A stretch of 37,674 bases of DNA from Planctomycetota bacterium. Its GTDB lineage: Bacteria; Planctomycetota; JACOTG01. The position numbers were made by a program, and so were the translations under genes. The stretch lies in NCBI GenBank assembly GCA_016178505.1, contig JACOTG010000016.1:1-37674 (forward strand), read 5' to 3'. Below, piece after piece: positions 25,311 to 34,725 of this stretch (its first letter is position 1; every line of letters starts with the position of its first letter). Under the pieces are notes generated by a model. That model was not told the DNA's origin. It saw nothing but the letters and a program-made list of their open reading frames with translations, and did no database searches.

Positions 25311-28196
25311 ATGAACGAAAACCAGCAAATGAGTCATTGGAACCCCGAAGCGCTGCTCGCGAACGCGGGCTGGATGCGGGCGCTCGCGCGGAGGTTGGTG
25401 AGCGACGCGGACGTCGCGGACGACGTCGTCCAGCAGACGTGGGTGGCCGCGCTCGAGCGCGAGCCGATCGAGTCGCCGTCGCTGCGCGGCTGGCTTCGGA
25501 CCGTCGTCACGAACTTCGCTCTCCGCTCGCGTCGAAGCGAGAGGAACCGGGGGAGGCGCGAGCGCGCGGCGTCCAAGACCGAAGCGCTTCCGTCCACCGG
25601 CGAGATCGTCGAGCGAGCGGCGATGCAGCACGTCGTCGCGGAAGAAGTGCTGAAACTCGCGGAGCCGTACCGATCCACCGTTCTCCTTCACTTCTTCGAC
25701 GGGCTTTCGTCGGAAGAGATCGGCCGTCGCTCGGGTGTTCCGAGCGCGACCGTTCGCGGGCGGCTCATGCGAGCGCTCGACGAGCTGCGGCGGAGGCTCG
25801 ATCGTCGACACAACGGAGACCGACGCGCGTGGTGCGTCGCGTTGTTGCCGCTCGTAGTCGTTGCGCGGCCAAAGCCCGCGGCCGCGGCCTTCACCGGAGT
25901 CCTCGCGATGAAGCTCGCCTCCGTCGTCGCCGCAACGATCGCGCTCGTCGTCGTGGTGATATTTGGATGGCGCGCGCTCGGCGATCGAACAATTGCACCT
26001 TCCAGCGCCGTCACCGCCCTCGCGCACGAGAGCGCGGTCGAGGAGAAGCCACCCGCGCAGACGATCGCGCCCGCGATCGCAACGGCAGCCGCGCAGAGCG
26101 AAAAGCCAAAGGTGACGAGCGAGCCCGAAGCCGCTCGTTCGGAACCGGTCGAAAGATCGTTCAACGAAGCGTTCGCGAGCGGCGAGACCTATCCAATTAC
26201 CGTGACCGGTCACGCGAGCGACGAGTCGGGCAAGCCGATCGCCGGCGCGACGATCTGGCTCGTTTCGACGAACGGCAAGGACGCGCCGCTCGGCGAGACG
26301 CTCTCGAACTCCGACGGCGAGTTCGCATTCCACGATGCGCCGTTGCCGATCGGACGCTGGGACGACACGAGGTCACAAGGTTCGTTTCAAGTCTTCGGCG
26401 TCGCCGAGGGTCGTGGCTTCGCATGGCACGGCATGCGGTACTTCCATCCGGAGCCTCGTCCAAAGAACTGGATCGTCTCAGGCGAGGATGACAGCACCTT
26501 TCCCGGCCAGCCGATCGTCACCGATCTTCGGTTCGGACCGGCAAAAAGGCTCGAAGGCCGCATCGTGGACGAGAATGGCGACCCGATCGCTCACGCCGCG
26601 ATCGGGGTCGTCGGGTGCAACTACCTCGACGTCTCGGGACACGAAAGCCACGTGAACCATCGAGAGTTCTGGGCGATCGATCAATTCGCCGAGGCGCGCC
26701 GCTCGACGTTCACAGGAGAAGATGGCCGCTTTTCGCTCGAGGCGCTGCCCGCAGAGTGCTGCCTCTGCCTCGGGATCGGACACCACACGCATGCGGACAC
26801 GTTCGTCTACGCGGCGACGACCGACCGCGCGATCACGGAACACAACGATCTGATCGACCCGAAGTATGCGCACCGCGTTTCGACCGGCGTCCTCACGATC
26901 ACACTTCAGAGCACGCGAGTCGTCCACGTCGCGGTCGTCAGTGGCGAGTCCGACACGCCGGTGCCACGGGTGAGCGTCAATGCGTCGAGCAGCTCCACGA
27001 TCGAAACCGGCGCTAACGGCACGAGCGACGCGAACGGGACCGTCGATCTCAAGTTGCCGCCGGGCGAATTCAAGCTCACCGCAGACCCGCCGCGCGGCAG
27101 CGACACCATCCGCACGCAAGCGACGCTCGTCGTGAAGGCCGCACCCGCAGAGCAATCGATGACGGTGCGCTTGAAGCGAGGCTGTGTCGTGATCCTCCAA
27201 GCCGTCGACGCCGCGACGGGCGTCGGGCTTCCGGGCGCGACGTTCGAGACCGAGTGCGACGATCGACCCGGGCAGTCGCAGCCCGTGGATGAATCGCCAA
27301 GCTACGGTGGTCCCGTGAAGACGGACGCTTCCGGGCAGGCGAGAGCCGTGGTCGTGCCCGGCCGACGTCGGTTCAACTACGGTGAGTGCCCGAAAGGCTA
27401 CGGGTGGAAGTGTCCAAACTGGGATCCGGTGGACCTCCCCGCGGGTGAAACCGTCTACGTGCGATTCGAGTTCGTGAAGTTCCAACCTCGACCGCCGGCT
27501 GAGCATCGGTCTCGTTCGGAGGACTTTCCTCTCGACCCGGATCGCGTTCTCGTCGCCGCGAAGACGGAAGACGCCGAGGGTCGCGTGAAGCTCGAGCCCG
27601 GGAAGACGCCGGGGACGTTTCAACTCGCGATCACGGGGCGCGTCACATGGAGCCGCGAGCCAGCATGGCCCGTCGACGTCGGGCTCCGTCGCGCGAGCGA
27701 TCGCGAGGTCGTCACCTCGAGTCGCGTGGACAACGACGCGCCGTTCACGCTCGACGCCGATCTGTCTCCGGGTGAGTACTCGATCGAGTCGACGCTACCG
27801 AACAATGCACCCCCGAAGCGCTACATGGACGCATGGGGTGGCCGCATCTGGATCAACGACGACGGCACGGCGGTCGTCGAGATGACGAAGATCCATCACC
27901 TGTTGTTCCTGAAGCTCCTCTCTCAGCAGGAATGGGCCGAGGTCGCAGAAAAGCGTCCGACCGTGCGATGGACGACCGCGGAGGGCGCCAGCAGCTACGT
28001 CGTCAACGTGATCGAGACGGATCGGTTCACGCGCCAGGTGATCTCGAGCGCAATCATGCCACGGCTCACCGTCCCGGCGTACGAGTTCGCCTCCGATCTC
28101 GTCGCGGGCCACTCGTACCAGGTGAACTTCTCGGCGTTCGACGACGCGGGAACGCTGATCGGCCACGGAAGCGGCAACTTCTACGCGATCAAGTAG
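25311..28196 (+). CDS. Sigma factor fused through a membrane segment to extracytoplasmic domains
   Basis: 961 residues. Residues 16-82 are sigma region 2 (WMRALARRLVSDADVADDVV, then QQTWVAALE) and 107-165 region 4 (YRSTVLLHFFDGLSSEEIGR, then RSGVPSATVRGRL). A transmembrane segment at about 200-220 (KLASVVAATIALVVVVIFGW) leads to a roughly 740-residue outer part with carboxypeptidase-regulatory-like beta-sandwich units (VTGHASDESGKPIAGATIWL, LEGRIVDENGDPIAHAAIGV) and a fibronectin-like end (TVRWTTAEGASSYVVNVIET). This gives one-protein signalling from outside to transcription; release of the sigma part would need proteolysis, or it may work at the membrane. The start at 25311 is chosen as nearest to region 2; starts at 25239 and 25329 are possible. 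Confidence 0.87.
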   Translation: MNENQQMSHWNPEALLANAGWMRALARRLVSDADVADDVVQQTWVAALEREPIESPSLRGWLRTVVTNFALRSRRSERNRGRRERAASKTEALPSTGEIVERAAMQHVVAEEVLKLAEPYRSTVLLHFFDGLSSEEIGRRSGVPSATVRGRLMRALDELRRRLDRRHNGDRRAWCVALLPLVVVARPKPAAAAFTGVLAMKLASVVAATIALVVVVIFGWRALGDRTIAPSSAVTALAHESAVEEKPPAQTIAPAIATAAAQSEKPKVTSEPEAARSEPVERSFNEAFASGETYPITVTGHASDESGKPIAGATIWLVSTNGKDAPLGETLSNSDGEFAFHDAPLPIGRWDDTRSQGSFQVFGVAEGRGFAWHGMRYFHPEPRPKNWIVSGEDDSTFPGQPIVTDLRFGPAKRLEGRIVDENGDPIAHAAIGVVGCNYLDVSGHESHVNHREFWAIDQFAEARRSTFTGEDGRFSLEALPAECCLCLGIGHHTHADTFVYAATTDRAITEHNDLIDPKYAHRVSTGVLTITLQSTRVVHVAVVSGESDTPVPRVSVNASSSSTIETGANGTSDANGTVDLKLPPGEFKLTADPPRGSDTIRTQATLVVKAAPAEQSMTVRLKRGCVVILQAVDAATGVGLPGATFETECDDRPGQSQPVDESPSYGGPVKTDASGQARAVVVPGRRRFNYGECPKGYGWKCPNWDPVDLPAGETVYVRFEFVKFQPRPPAEHRSRSEDFPLDPDRVLVAAKTEDAEGRVKLEPGKTPGTFQLAITGRVTWSREPAWPVDVGLRRASDREVVTSSRVDNDAPFTLDADLSPGEYSIESTLPNNAPPKRYMDAWGGRIWINDDGTAVVEMTKIHHLLFLKLLSQQEWAEVAEKRPTVRWTTAEGASSYVVNVIETDRFTRQVISSAIMPRLTVPAYEFASDLVAGHSYQVNFSAFDDAGTLIGHGSGNFYAIK

Positions 28197-28205
28197 GCAC
28201 GGCGC

Positions 28206-28829
28206 TCAGTCGCGGCTCGTCGCGTCGCGCTGCCAGCGCATCGCCAGCCACGCCGCGAGGGTCGCGAGCTTTTCGTCCGCGCGCCACGGGCGGCCGACCG
28301 CGCGGCCCATCTCGGCGATGCGCTCCTGCAATGTCGCGAGCGGAATCGCGAGATCCGCCGTCGCGCGCTCCCACGCTTCCTTTTCCTTCACGCCGAAGAC
28401 GTCGAGGCCTTCGCGCTCGCTCGCGTCGCGCAAGGCGTCGCGAAAGAACTCGCCCTCGGCCGTGTGCACGGTCGGATGCGACCTCAGGATCGCGGCGAGA
28501 TCGGGGAGCGGCCGACCGGAGCTTCGAAGGATGCAGCTGCTCGCGGGCGCGTGACCGGCCGCCGCCGCGCGCTTCACGAGCGACGCGACCGCGTCCCGCG
28601 CGAGCACCTCGGACGATCCGCGATATCGCGCGAGCTGCGCCTCGGCATCGCGAAGCGAACGGCTCACGATCGCGTGATAAGGCTGCACCGATCCGGCGAG
28701 CTTCGGGTCCGCGAGCACGATGCGCTCGCGCAGCACGACCTCGGGCGCCGCAACGGTCCCGCCGAGCACGATTCCCGTCGCCCAGCCCGACCGCGCGCGA
28801 AGCCCCAGCGCCGCAGATTTGCGATCCAT
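28206..28829 (-). CDS. Conserved protein of unknown function
   Basis: 207 residues, no signal or membrane segment. The N-terminus (ALGLRARSGWATGIVLGGTV, then LRERIVLADPKLAGSVQPYH) is a pattern I recall from widespread unnamed proteins, with an opening that hints at an RNase-H-like fold; no function is established to my knowledge. GGAG lies seven bases before the ATG. It ends nine bases from the sigma fusion gene (convergent) and is divergent from the GYD gene. Confidence 0.72.
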   Translation of the reverse strand: MDRKSAALGLRARSGWATGIVLGGTVAAPEVVLRERIVLADPKLAGSVQPYHAIVSRSLRDAEAQLARYRGSSEVLARDAVASLVKRAAAAGHAPASSCILRSSGRPLPDLAAILRSHPTVHTAEGEFFRDALRDASEREGLDVFGVKEKEAWERATADLAIPLATLQERIAEMGRAVGRPWRADEKLATLAAWLAMRWQRDATSRD

Positions 28830-28919
28830 CGGAGCGCTCCTCGTTCGAGCGGGAAAGTTTGCCTCGATTCCGCGCGACGTGCTAGCGTGCTCGCCGTCTC
28901 ACACAAAAGGAGCACGGAT

Positions 28920-29240
28920 ATGGCGAAGTACCTCTGGACGGTCGCATACACGATCGAAGGCGCGAAGGGCCTCCTCAAGGAGGGAGCGTCGGGTCGGCGC
29001 ACCGCCGTCGAGAAGCTCGTGCAGAGCGCCGGCGGCAAGATCGAGGCCTTCTATTACTCGCTCGGCGACGCGGACGCCTATCTCATCGTCGAACTGCCGG
29101 ACGACGTGTCGGCCGCAGCGCTCAGCCTCACGGTTTCCGCGGGTGGCGGCGCGAACATCAAGACCGCTCGCCTCCTCTCGATCGAGGAGTTCGACATCGC
29201 CGCGAAGAAGAAACTCGCCTATCGACCCCCGGGGGCCTAG
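28920..29240 (+). CDS. GYD-domain protein
   Basis: 106 residues matching the GYD family (YTIEGAKGLLKEGASGRRTA, then KIEAFYYSLGDADAYLIVEL, ending KKLAYRPPG). This is a small ferredoxin-like-fold family of unknown biochemical role. AGGAG lies seven bases before the ATG, which fixes this start inside a longer open frame. Confidence 0.92.
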   Translation: MAKYLWTVAYTIEGAKGLLKEGASGRRTAVEKLVQSAGGKIEAFYYSLGDADAYLIVELPDDVSAAALSLTVSAGGGANIKTARLLSIEEFDIAAKKKLAYRPPGA

Positions 29241-29258
29241 CCGCGCCGCGCGAAGTCA

Positions 29259-29286
29259 TTGACTCGCGAGCGCGTTTCGGTAGTTT
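29259..29286 (+). promoter_or_regulatory. Possible promoter of tRNA-Gln
   Basis: TTGACT at 29259-29264 and TAGTTT at 29281-29286, spacing 16, about 72 bases before the tRNA. A good -35 and weak -10 match to the housekeeping sigma consensus. Confidence 0.4.
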
Positions 29287-29358
29287 GTTGCGCCGGGCCG
29301 ACGTGATTCGGCGCCGCGCGCAGGAGTCGTCGCGCGCGACGCCTCGTACGCCACGTGC

Positions 29359-29432
29359 TGGGAGATAGTCCAACGGTAGGGCCCGCGGCTCTGGACCGCG
29401 TAATCTGGGTTCGAATCCCAGTCTCCCAGCCA
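29359..29432 (+). tRNA. tRNA-Gln (anticodon CUG), CCA encoded
   Basis: All four stems pair. Acceptor TGGGAGA/TCTCCCA; D stem 29368-29371 with 29379-29382; anticodon stem CGCGG/CCGCG with loop CTCTGGA (anticodon CTG at 29391-29393); T stem CTGGG/CCCAG with loop TTCGAAT. Discriminator G29429 and an encoded CCA follow. It ends 14 bases from the convergent stop codon of its own synthetase gene. Confidence 0.97.
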
Positions 29433-29446
29433 ATTCTCCTCGCCCC

Positions 29447-31144
29447 TCAGCGGCGCGCGCGCTCCGCCTTCGCGTAGGTGTCGCGGAGCGTCACCACGCG
29501 ATTGAAGACGGGCTTCCCCGGCGTCGAGTCCACGGGATCGACGAAGAAGTAGCCGTGGCGCAGGAACTGGTAGTGCGTGCCCGGCTTCGCGGCGCGCACG
29601 CTCGACTCGAGGCGGCACAAGCGCAGCGTCGTCAGCGACTCGGGGTTCAGCGCGTCCTTGAAGCTCACGCCTTCCTCTTCCGCGCCGGGATTCTCCTTCG
29701 TGAAGAGATGATCGTAGAGCCGCACGTCGGTCTCGACCGCGTGCGCCGCGGAGACCCAGTGCAGCGTCGCCTTCACCTTGCGCCCGTCCTTCGCGTCGCC
29801 GCCCTTCGTCTCGGGATCGTACGTGCAGCGAAGCTCGACGATCTTGCCGCTCGCATCTTTGACGACCTCGTTGCACTTGATGAAGTACGCCTGCTTCAGG
29901 CGCACTTCGCGCCCGGGCGCGAGGCGAAAGAAGTCGGCCGGCGGGTCCTCGCGGAAGTCGTCCTCCTCGATGTAGAGGACTTTCGAGAATGGGAGCTTGC
30001 GAAGGCCGGCGGCGGGATCCTCCGGGTTGTTCTCCGTCTCGAACTCGTCGACTTGTCCTTCGGGGTAGTTCGTGAGGACGACGCGCAGCGGACGCAGCAC
30101 GGCCATGATGCGCAGTGCGAAACGATTCAGGTCCTCGCGCACGCAGTCCTCGAGGACCGCGACGTCGACGAGCGTGTCGCGCTTCTTCGCGACGCCGATG
30201 CGCTCGCAGAACGTGCGGATCGCGGCAGGCGTCATGCCGCGGCGCCGCAGCCCCGCGAGCGTCGGCATGCGCGGATCGTCCCAGCCGCTCACGAGCTTGT
30301 CGTTCACGAGCTGCATGAGCTTCCGCTTCGACATCACCGTGCGGCTGAGATTGAGGCGCGCGAACTCGATCTGCTGCGGATGGCTCTCGACTTTCAGCTC
30401 GTCGAGGATCCAATCGTAGAGCGGCCGGTTGTTCTCGAACTCGAGCGTGCAGATCGAGTGCGTGATCCGCTCGATCGAGTCGGAGAGGCAGTGCGCGAAG
30501 TCGTACATCGGATAGATGCACCACTTGTTGCCCGTGCGGTGGTGCGACGCTTTCTTGATGCGATAGATCACCGGGTCGCGCATCACCACGTTCGGCGAGT
30601 TCATGTCGATCTTCGCGCGCAGCACGCAAGCGTTCTCGTCGAGCTTGCCCTCGCGCATCTGCCGGAAGAGGTCGAGGTTCTCCGCGACCGAGCGGTTGCG
30701 GTACGGGCTCTCCTTGCCCGGCTTCTGCAGCGTGCCGCGGTACTCGCGGATCTCGTCCGGGCTCAGGTGACAGACGTACGCCTTGCCGAGCTGGATGAGC
30801 TTCACGGCGAAGTCGTGCAGCCGATCGAAGTAGTCGGACGCGAAGTAGAGGCGGTCTTGCCAATCGAAGCCGAGCCAGTGGATGTCGGCTTGGATCGACT
30901 CGACGTACTCGACGTCTTCGGTGACGGGGTTCGTGTCGTCGAAGCGAAGGTTGCACGTGCCGCCGTACTTCGCGGCCGTGCCGAAGTTCAGGCAGATCGA
31001 CTTCGCGTGGCCGATGTGGAGGTAGCCGTTCGGCTCCGGGGGGAAGCGCGTGGCGACGCGGCCGCCGTGCTTGCCGCTCGCGTTGTCGCTCTCGACGATG
31101 TCGTGGATGAAATTCGTGGGCGTCGGAGGCTGAGGCTTGCTCAT
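29447..31144 (-). CDS. glnS: Glutaminyl-tRNA synthetase
   Basis: 565 residues, close to the 554 of the E. coli enzyme. Class I signature [17 protein letters not shown], with HIGH at 43-46, and the KMSKS counterpart VMSKRKL. GlnRS-specific blocks include [20 protein letters not shown] and the C-terminal anticodon-binding beta-barrels ([20 protein letters not shown]). It charges tRNA-Gln with glutamine in the cytoplasm, so this route is available in addition to, or instead of, the Glu-tRNA amidotransferase route. The cognate tRNA-Gln gene lies directly beyond its stop. The start ATG 31144 matches family length; its ribosome binding site is weak. Divergent from the amidohydrolase gene. Confidence 0.97.
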   Translation of the reverse strand: MSKPQPPTPTNFIHDIVESDNASGKHGGRVATRFPPEPNGYLHIGHAKSICLNFGTAAKYGGTCNLRFDDTNPVTEDVEYVESIQADIHWLGFDWQDRLYFASDYFDRLHDFAVKLIQLGKAYVCHLSPDEIREYRGTLQKPGKESPYRNRSVAENLDLFRQMREGKLDENACVLRAKIDMNSPNVVMRDPVIYRIKKASHHRTGNKWCIYPMYDFAHCLSDSIERITHSICTLEFENNRPLYDWILDELKVESHPQQIEFARLNLSRTVMSKRKLMQLVNDKLVSGWDDPRMPTLAGLRRRGMTPAAIRTFCERIGVAKKRDTLVDVAVLEDCVREDLNRFALRIMAVLRPLRVVLTNYPEGQVDEFETENNPEDPAAGLRKLPFSKVLYIEEDDFREDPPADFFRLAPGREVRLKQAYFIKCNEVVKDASGKIVELRCTYDPETKGGDAKDGRKVKATLHWVSAAHAVETDVRLYDHLFTKENPGAEEEGVSFKDALNPESLTTLRLCRLESSVRAAKPGTHYQFLRHGYFFVDPVDSTPGKPVFNRVVTLRDTYAKAERARR

Positions 31145-31288
31145 TCGTGTCGAATCTCTTCTCGATGGAATCGGTCGCCAACGTGGAGCGAGCACTCTGT
31201 CATCGAGGTCTCCCTTTTTCCAGATGTCAGGAAGACGGCGACGCGCGGTAAGCTGCCGCGTACACATTGGAGGTGAGGAGGCAAGCTC

Positions 31289-32731
31289 ATGCGCTGGATC
31301 TTGATCGGACTCGTCGTGTTCGTTGTAGCCGGCTCGCTTCAGTCGCAGACTCGCGCGCCGCTGTCGCCCGAGGTGCGGGCGTTCGTGAAGGTCGACGCTC
31401 CCGTGATCGCGCTGCGACACGTGCGCGTGATCGACGGAACGGGTGCGGCCGCGCGCGAGAACCAAACGCTCGTGATCGCGGGCGGAAAGATCACGGCGAT
31501 CGGCGGCGAGGCGACGACGCCCGTGCCCGCCGGCGCGACGGTGATCGAACTCCCGGAGTATTCGGTCATCCCGGGCATCGTCGGCATGCACGAGCACATG
31601 TACTACCCGACGCCGAACGGTCCGCCCGCGATGCTCGGGGAGCACGCCACGAGCTTCCCGCGCCTCTATCTCGCGGGCGGCGTCACGACGATGCGTACGA
31701 CCGGCAGCCTCGAGCCGTACACCGATCTCGAGATCAAAAGGGCGATCGACGAGGGCACGATGCTCGGGCCGAAGATGCGCATCACCGGTCCCTACATCGA
31801 GGGCGAGGGCGCGTTTGCGCTGCAAATGCACCAGCTTCGCGACGCCGAGGACGCGCGTCGCACAGCCGAGTACTGGATGGACGAGGGCGTGACGTCGTTC
31901 AAGGCGTACATGCATCTCACGCCCGACGAGCTAGCCGCACTCGTGAAGGCCGCGCACGCGCGTGGCGTGAAGGTGACGGGGCATCTCGGCTCGATCGGTT
32001 TTCGAGAGGCCGCGGCGATCGGCATCGATGACCTCGAGCACGGTCTCGTGGTCGACACCGAGTTCTTCTCTGGGAAGAAGCCGGGCGTCTGCCCGGACTC
32101 GGAGGCGGCGACGCGCGAGATGGCGGAGAAGCTGGACGTTTCGAGCGCGCCCGTGCAGGAGATGATTCGCGATCTCGTCGCACGGAAGGTCGCGGTCACG
32201 TCGACGCTGCCCGTCTTCGAGACGTTCGTGCCGGGCCGCGCGCCGCAGGATGCACGCATCCTCGACGCGATGACGGACGCGGCGAAGGCGTCGTACCAAC
32301 GCGCGCGCGCGGCGATCGCCGCCGGTGCGGCGCAGTCGTACTGGCCTGCGCTCTTCAAGAAGGAGCTGCAATTCGAGCACGACTTCGCGAAGGCGGGCGG
32401 CTTGCTCCTCGCGGGGCTCGACCCGACCGGCTACGGCGGCGTGATCCCCGGCTTCGGCGATCAGCGCGAGATCGAGCTTCTCGTCGAGGCCGGCTTCACG
32501 CCCGTCGAGGCCATCCACATTGCCACGTCGAACGGCGCGCAGTTCCTCGGCGAACTCGAGCAGATCGGCACGCTCGCCGTCGGCAAAGCCGCGGACATCG
32601 TCGTCATCCACGGCGACCCGTCGACGACGATCGCCGATGTCGAGAAAGTGGACACCGTTTTCAAGGACGGCATCGGCTACGACCCCGCGAAGCTCATCGA
32701 ATCCGCGAAAGGCCTCGTCGGCCTGCGCTAG
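31289..32731 (+). CDS. Secreted amidohydrolase (imidazolonepropionase-like)
   Basis: 480 residues with a signal peptide ([17 protein letters not shown]). Amidohydrolase-superfamily metal site: GMHEH (His101, His103), Lys205 in FKAYMH as the likely carbamylated bridging lysine, His232 in TGHLG, His251 in EHG, and Asp378 in AGLDPTG. The N- and C-terminal beta-sandwich parts are typical ([28 protein letters not shown]). Related enzymes hydrolyse cyclic amides or dipeptides; the substrate is not readable. AGGAGG precedes the ATG. The last codons ([24 protein letters not shown] in part) recur as a decayed copy at 32818-32903. Confidence 0.93.
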   Translation: MRWILIGLVVFVVAGSLQSQTRAPLSPEVRAFVKVDAPVIALRHVRVIDGTGAAARENQTLVIAGGKITAIGGEATTPVPAGATVIELPEYSVIPGIVGMHEHMYYPTPNGPPAMLGEHATSFPRLYLAGGVTTMRTTGSLEPYTDLEIKRAIDEGTMLGPKMRITGPYIEGEGAFALQMHQLRDAEDARRTAEYWMDEGVTSFKAYMHLTPDELAALVKAAHARGVKVTGHLGSIGFREAAAIGIDDLEHGLVVDTEFFSGKKPGVCPDSEAATREMAEKLDVSSAPVQEMIRDLVARKVAVTSTLPVFETFVPGRAPQDARILDAMTDAAKASYQRARAAIAAGAAQSYWPALFKKELQFEHDFAKAGGLLLAGLDPTGYGGVIPGFGDQREIELLVEAGFTPVEAIHIATSNGAQFLGELEQIGTLAVGKAADIVVIHGDPSTTIADVEKVDTVFKDGIGYDPAKLIESAKGLVGLR

Positions 32732-32745
32732 CCGTGCTCGACGAT

Positions 32746-32765
32746 TCCCCAGAACGTGTTGGGGA
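32746..32765 (+). terminator. Short hairpin after the amidohydrolase
   Basis: TCCCCA (32746-32751) and TGGGGA (32760-32765), loop GAACGTGT, followed by TT. It runs straight into palindrome P6. A weak terminator at best. Confidence 0.4.
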
Positions 32766-32793
32766 TTGGAGGTCACAAAGTGTGACATCCAAT
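32765..32793. repeat. Palindrome P6 (ORF6N-like context, between genes)
   Basis: 13-base arms at 32765-32777 and 32781-32793 with 12 of 13 pairs, spacer AAG; core GGTCACA/TGTGAC. One frame across it reads GDWRSQSVTSN, like the LRSQxVTS segment of ORF6N-domain proteins, but no ORF6N gene remains here. Confidence 0.75.
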
Positions 32794-32817
32794 TACTGCG
32801 GCAGGGCTCGAGAATCG

Positions 32818-32903
32818 CGCGCGAGACGATCGTCTTCGCGGACGGCATCGGCTACGATTTGGCAAAGTCCACGGAATCCGCTCGGCCTCAAGTCGGTCGC
32901 TGA
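32818..32903 (+). pseudogene. Decayed copy of the amidohydrolase 3' end
   Basis: ETIVFADGIGYDLAKSTES repeats [18 protein letters not shown] of the gene ending at 32731, including the DNA run GACGGCATCGGCTACGA. About 28 codons up to a TGA. It is a partial duplication, or the tail of a lost tandem paralogue, with P6 between the two copies. Confidence 0.75.
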
Positions 32904-32922
32904 ACGGCAACACGATTGCCAG

Positions 32923-33159
32923 GTGAGATCTCGTGCCAACGCGACAAGTCGTCGTCGACGTCAAGAAAACCGTGCGGAGCTTGACGCGTTCTTTCGATGG
33001 GTCGAGGTTTGGCGAGCGACGATGCGCGTTTCCGATGACGAGGGGTGCGGCTGCTGCGTGAGCATTTGGAATGTGGACGCTCCGCAGGAATCCTTCGACG
33101 AGCTTCCTCAGGAGTTGCTCCGGGCCAATCCTACTGAACAGCGCCCGAGCTCCGAGTGA
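32923..33159 (+). CDS. Small conserved Cys-rich protein, start uncertain
   Basis: The core SDDEGCGCCVSIWNVDAPQE, then SFDELPQEL, looks like small hypothetical proteins I recall with a DxGCGCCV motif. From GTG 32923 it is 78 residues; from ATG 33022 only 45. The stretch before the core (ELDAFFRWVEVWRATM) looks helical and protein-like, favouring the longer form. The CGCC cysteines could bind metal. No clear ribosome binding site. Confidence 0.5.
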   Translation: MRSRANATSRRRRQENRAELDAFFRWVEVWRATMRVSDDEGCGCCVSIWNVDAPQESFDELPQELLRANPTEQRPSSE

Positions 33160-33230
33160 GTTCATTGGTATGAAGCGCACGGAATCGGACGAAGGGAATT
33201 CAAGCTCAAGAGGATTCTGAGCACCGAGAC

Positions 33231-33464
33231 ATGAAACGATCCACCGCAGAACCGCCGTTCGTCGTTTGCGTTCGCAACGATCGATACAAGGCATCGCTCG
33301 TCGTGCGCCGGATCTACCGGGTCATTTCCGACGCCGATGCGCGTCGACGCGGCCTCGTCCGCGTCATCGACGAGTCGGGCGAGGACTATCTCTTCCCGGC
33401 GAAGCTCTTCGTGGCGATCGAGTTGCCGAAAGCCGCCAGCAAGATGTTCTCGACGACGTCATAG
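33231..33464 (+). CDS. Small conserved protein of unknown function
   Basis: 77 residues: VVCVRNDRYKASLVVRRIYR, then VIDESGEDYLFPAKLFVAIE. This is a pattern I recognise from many small unnamed bacterial proteins with a short beta-barrel-like sequence; the function is not known. A fragment of a second copy lies at 35432-35542. Confidence 0.75.
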   Translation: MKRSTAEPPFVVCVRNDRYKASLVVRRIYRVISDADARRRGLVRVIDESGEDYLFPAKLFVAIELPKAASKMFSTTS

Positions 33465-33642
33465 CCGCGATCACGTCCCGAGGTCCGCGAACGCTTGGAC
33501 CCGCCATTCGGATTCTCGGTACGGGCTAGACTGTCGCGGCGAACCAAGGGACGGGTTGCCCGAGCGCCGGCGATCGCGTGTAATGGTTGAACCTCTCAGG
33601 CCACGAACGCTTGGTCATCCGGGAGAATCGAGGAGGTTCAAC

Positions 33643-34650
33643 ATGCGAGCACCCCTGTTCCGCGCTGGAGTCGCGAGGCTCGTGACGGGCGTGGCGATCG
33701 CCCTTTGCGCGACGACTGCTCGAGCCGGGACGCCGCCGGCGAACGACGACTGCAACACGCCCTTCGTCATTCCGACGAACGGACCGTTCCCCTTCGAGGG
33801 CGTGATTACCGGCGTCGAGAACGCAACGCAAAGCCCGACCGACATGGACTGCTTCGATCCAGGGACGCCGAAGGCTCACTCGGTCTGGTTCGAGTGGACG
33901 GCTCCGACGGGCGGACGCTACGGATTCGACACGTGCGGCAGCGACTACGACGCGTTCGTTTGCGTGTCGAACCGGCGATGCCCGACCGGCCCCATCACGT
34001 TCGACTCCGGCGGCTGCTCGATCGAGCCCTGCATCTGCCAGACGAACTCGGGGAGCGCGGCGTCGGAGATCAGCGTGGGCGACACGATCGTCTTCATGGT
34101 CGCGTCGCAAAGCGGTGCCGCGCCGCACACGCTCCATTTTCGGCTCGGCTTCGAGCCAGGGTGCCAGCTCGGCGATCTCTTCAGGCAGGGAGGCTTCGAC
34201 CCCGTCCTCCGCGTGAATGGAAATCAGGGCCACTACGGAGTGGTCATCGTCAGTCCAACGGATCCATTTACGATGACCATCGAAACGCCCAGCGAGCACC
34301 ACGCGCCGACCGCCCGATACGTCGTCCACCTCTGGCGAGGCGAGCCGACGCCGACGGATGTTTTCGGCGTGCCGCACAATCTCGGCCGAACGTGCCTGCC
34401 GACCTATTGGAGCGGGCTTCTGCCGCGGCCGGCGCGAACGGCTAACACGATCGGACATCCGAACGTGCTCGGTGCGGACAACTGGCCTGGCCCACCGACG
34501 CCGCCGGCGCCCGCGGTGCTCCTGAACTTCCCGTCCGGACTCCAACGGCCGGGACTGCGCGCGTACGTCCAAGGGATCATCGAAACCGACCAATTCGGCT
34601 CACCGAGCTTCTTCGTGACGAACGGCCTGCATTTGCGCGTGACCCCGTGA
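33643..34650 (+). CDS. Secreted protein with PPC-like domain and shared C-terminal domain
   Basis: 335 residues. Signal peptide about 1-29 (LVTGVAIALCATTARAG). Residues 30-170 match the bacterial pre-peptidase C-terminal-like pattern (PPANDDCNTPFVI, HSVWFEWTAPTGGRYGFDTC, GSDYDAFVCVS). The last 160 residues (VLRVNGNQGHYG, FTMTIETPSEHH, ANTIGHPNVLG, VTNGLHLRV) align by eye with the C-terminus of the kelch protein at 22573-25074. AGGAGG lies six bases before the ATG. Likely extracellular, with no catalytic motif. The region 34651-34725 after it holds nothing I can name. Confidence 0.85.
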   Translation: MRAPLFRAGVARLVTGVAIALCATTARAGTPPANDDCNTPFVIPTNGPFPFEGVITGVENATQSPTDMDCFDPGTPKAHSVWFEWTAPTGGRYGFDTCGSDYDAFVCVSNRRCPTGPITFDSGGCSIEPCICQTNSGSAASEISVGDTIVFMVASQSGAAPHTLHFRLGFEPGCQLGDLFRQGGFDPVLRVNGNQGHYGVVIVSPTDPFTMTIETPSEHHAPTARYVVHLWRGEPTPTDVFGVPHNLGRTCLPTYWSGLLPRPARTANTIGHPNVLGADNWPGPPTPPAPAVLLNFPSGLQRPGLRAYVQGIIETDQFGSPSFFVTNGLHLRVTP

Positions 34651-34725
34651 ACGGACGTTGCTCCGGTGTGGGAGTGGACGCACCGCACCCAAACGTTGAC
34701 CGGTGGCCTGCGACGCAGGCGTACG

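Noticed and set aside
29555..31276. Long plus-strand open frame opposite glnS
   Set aside because: The minus strand encodes unmistakable GlnRS motifs; the plus frame shows none.
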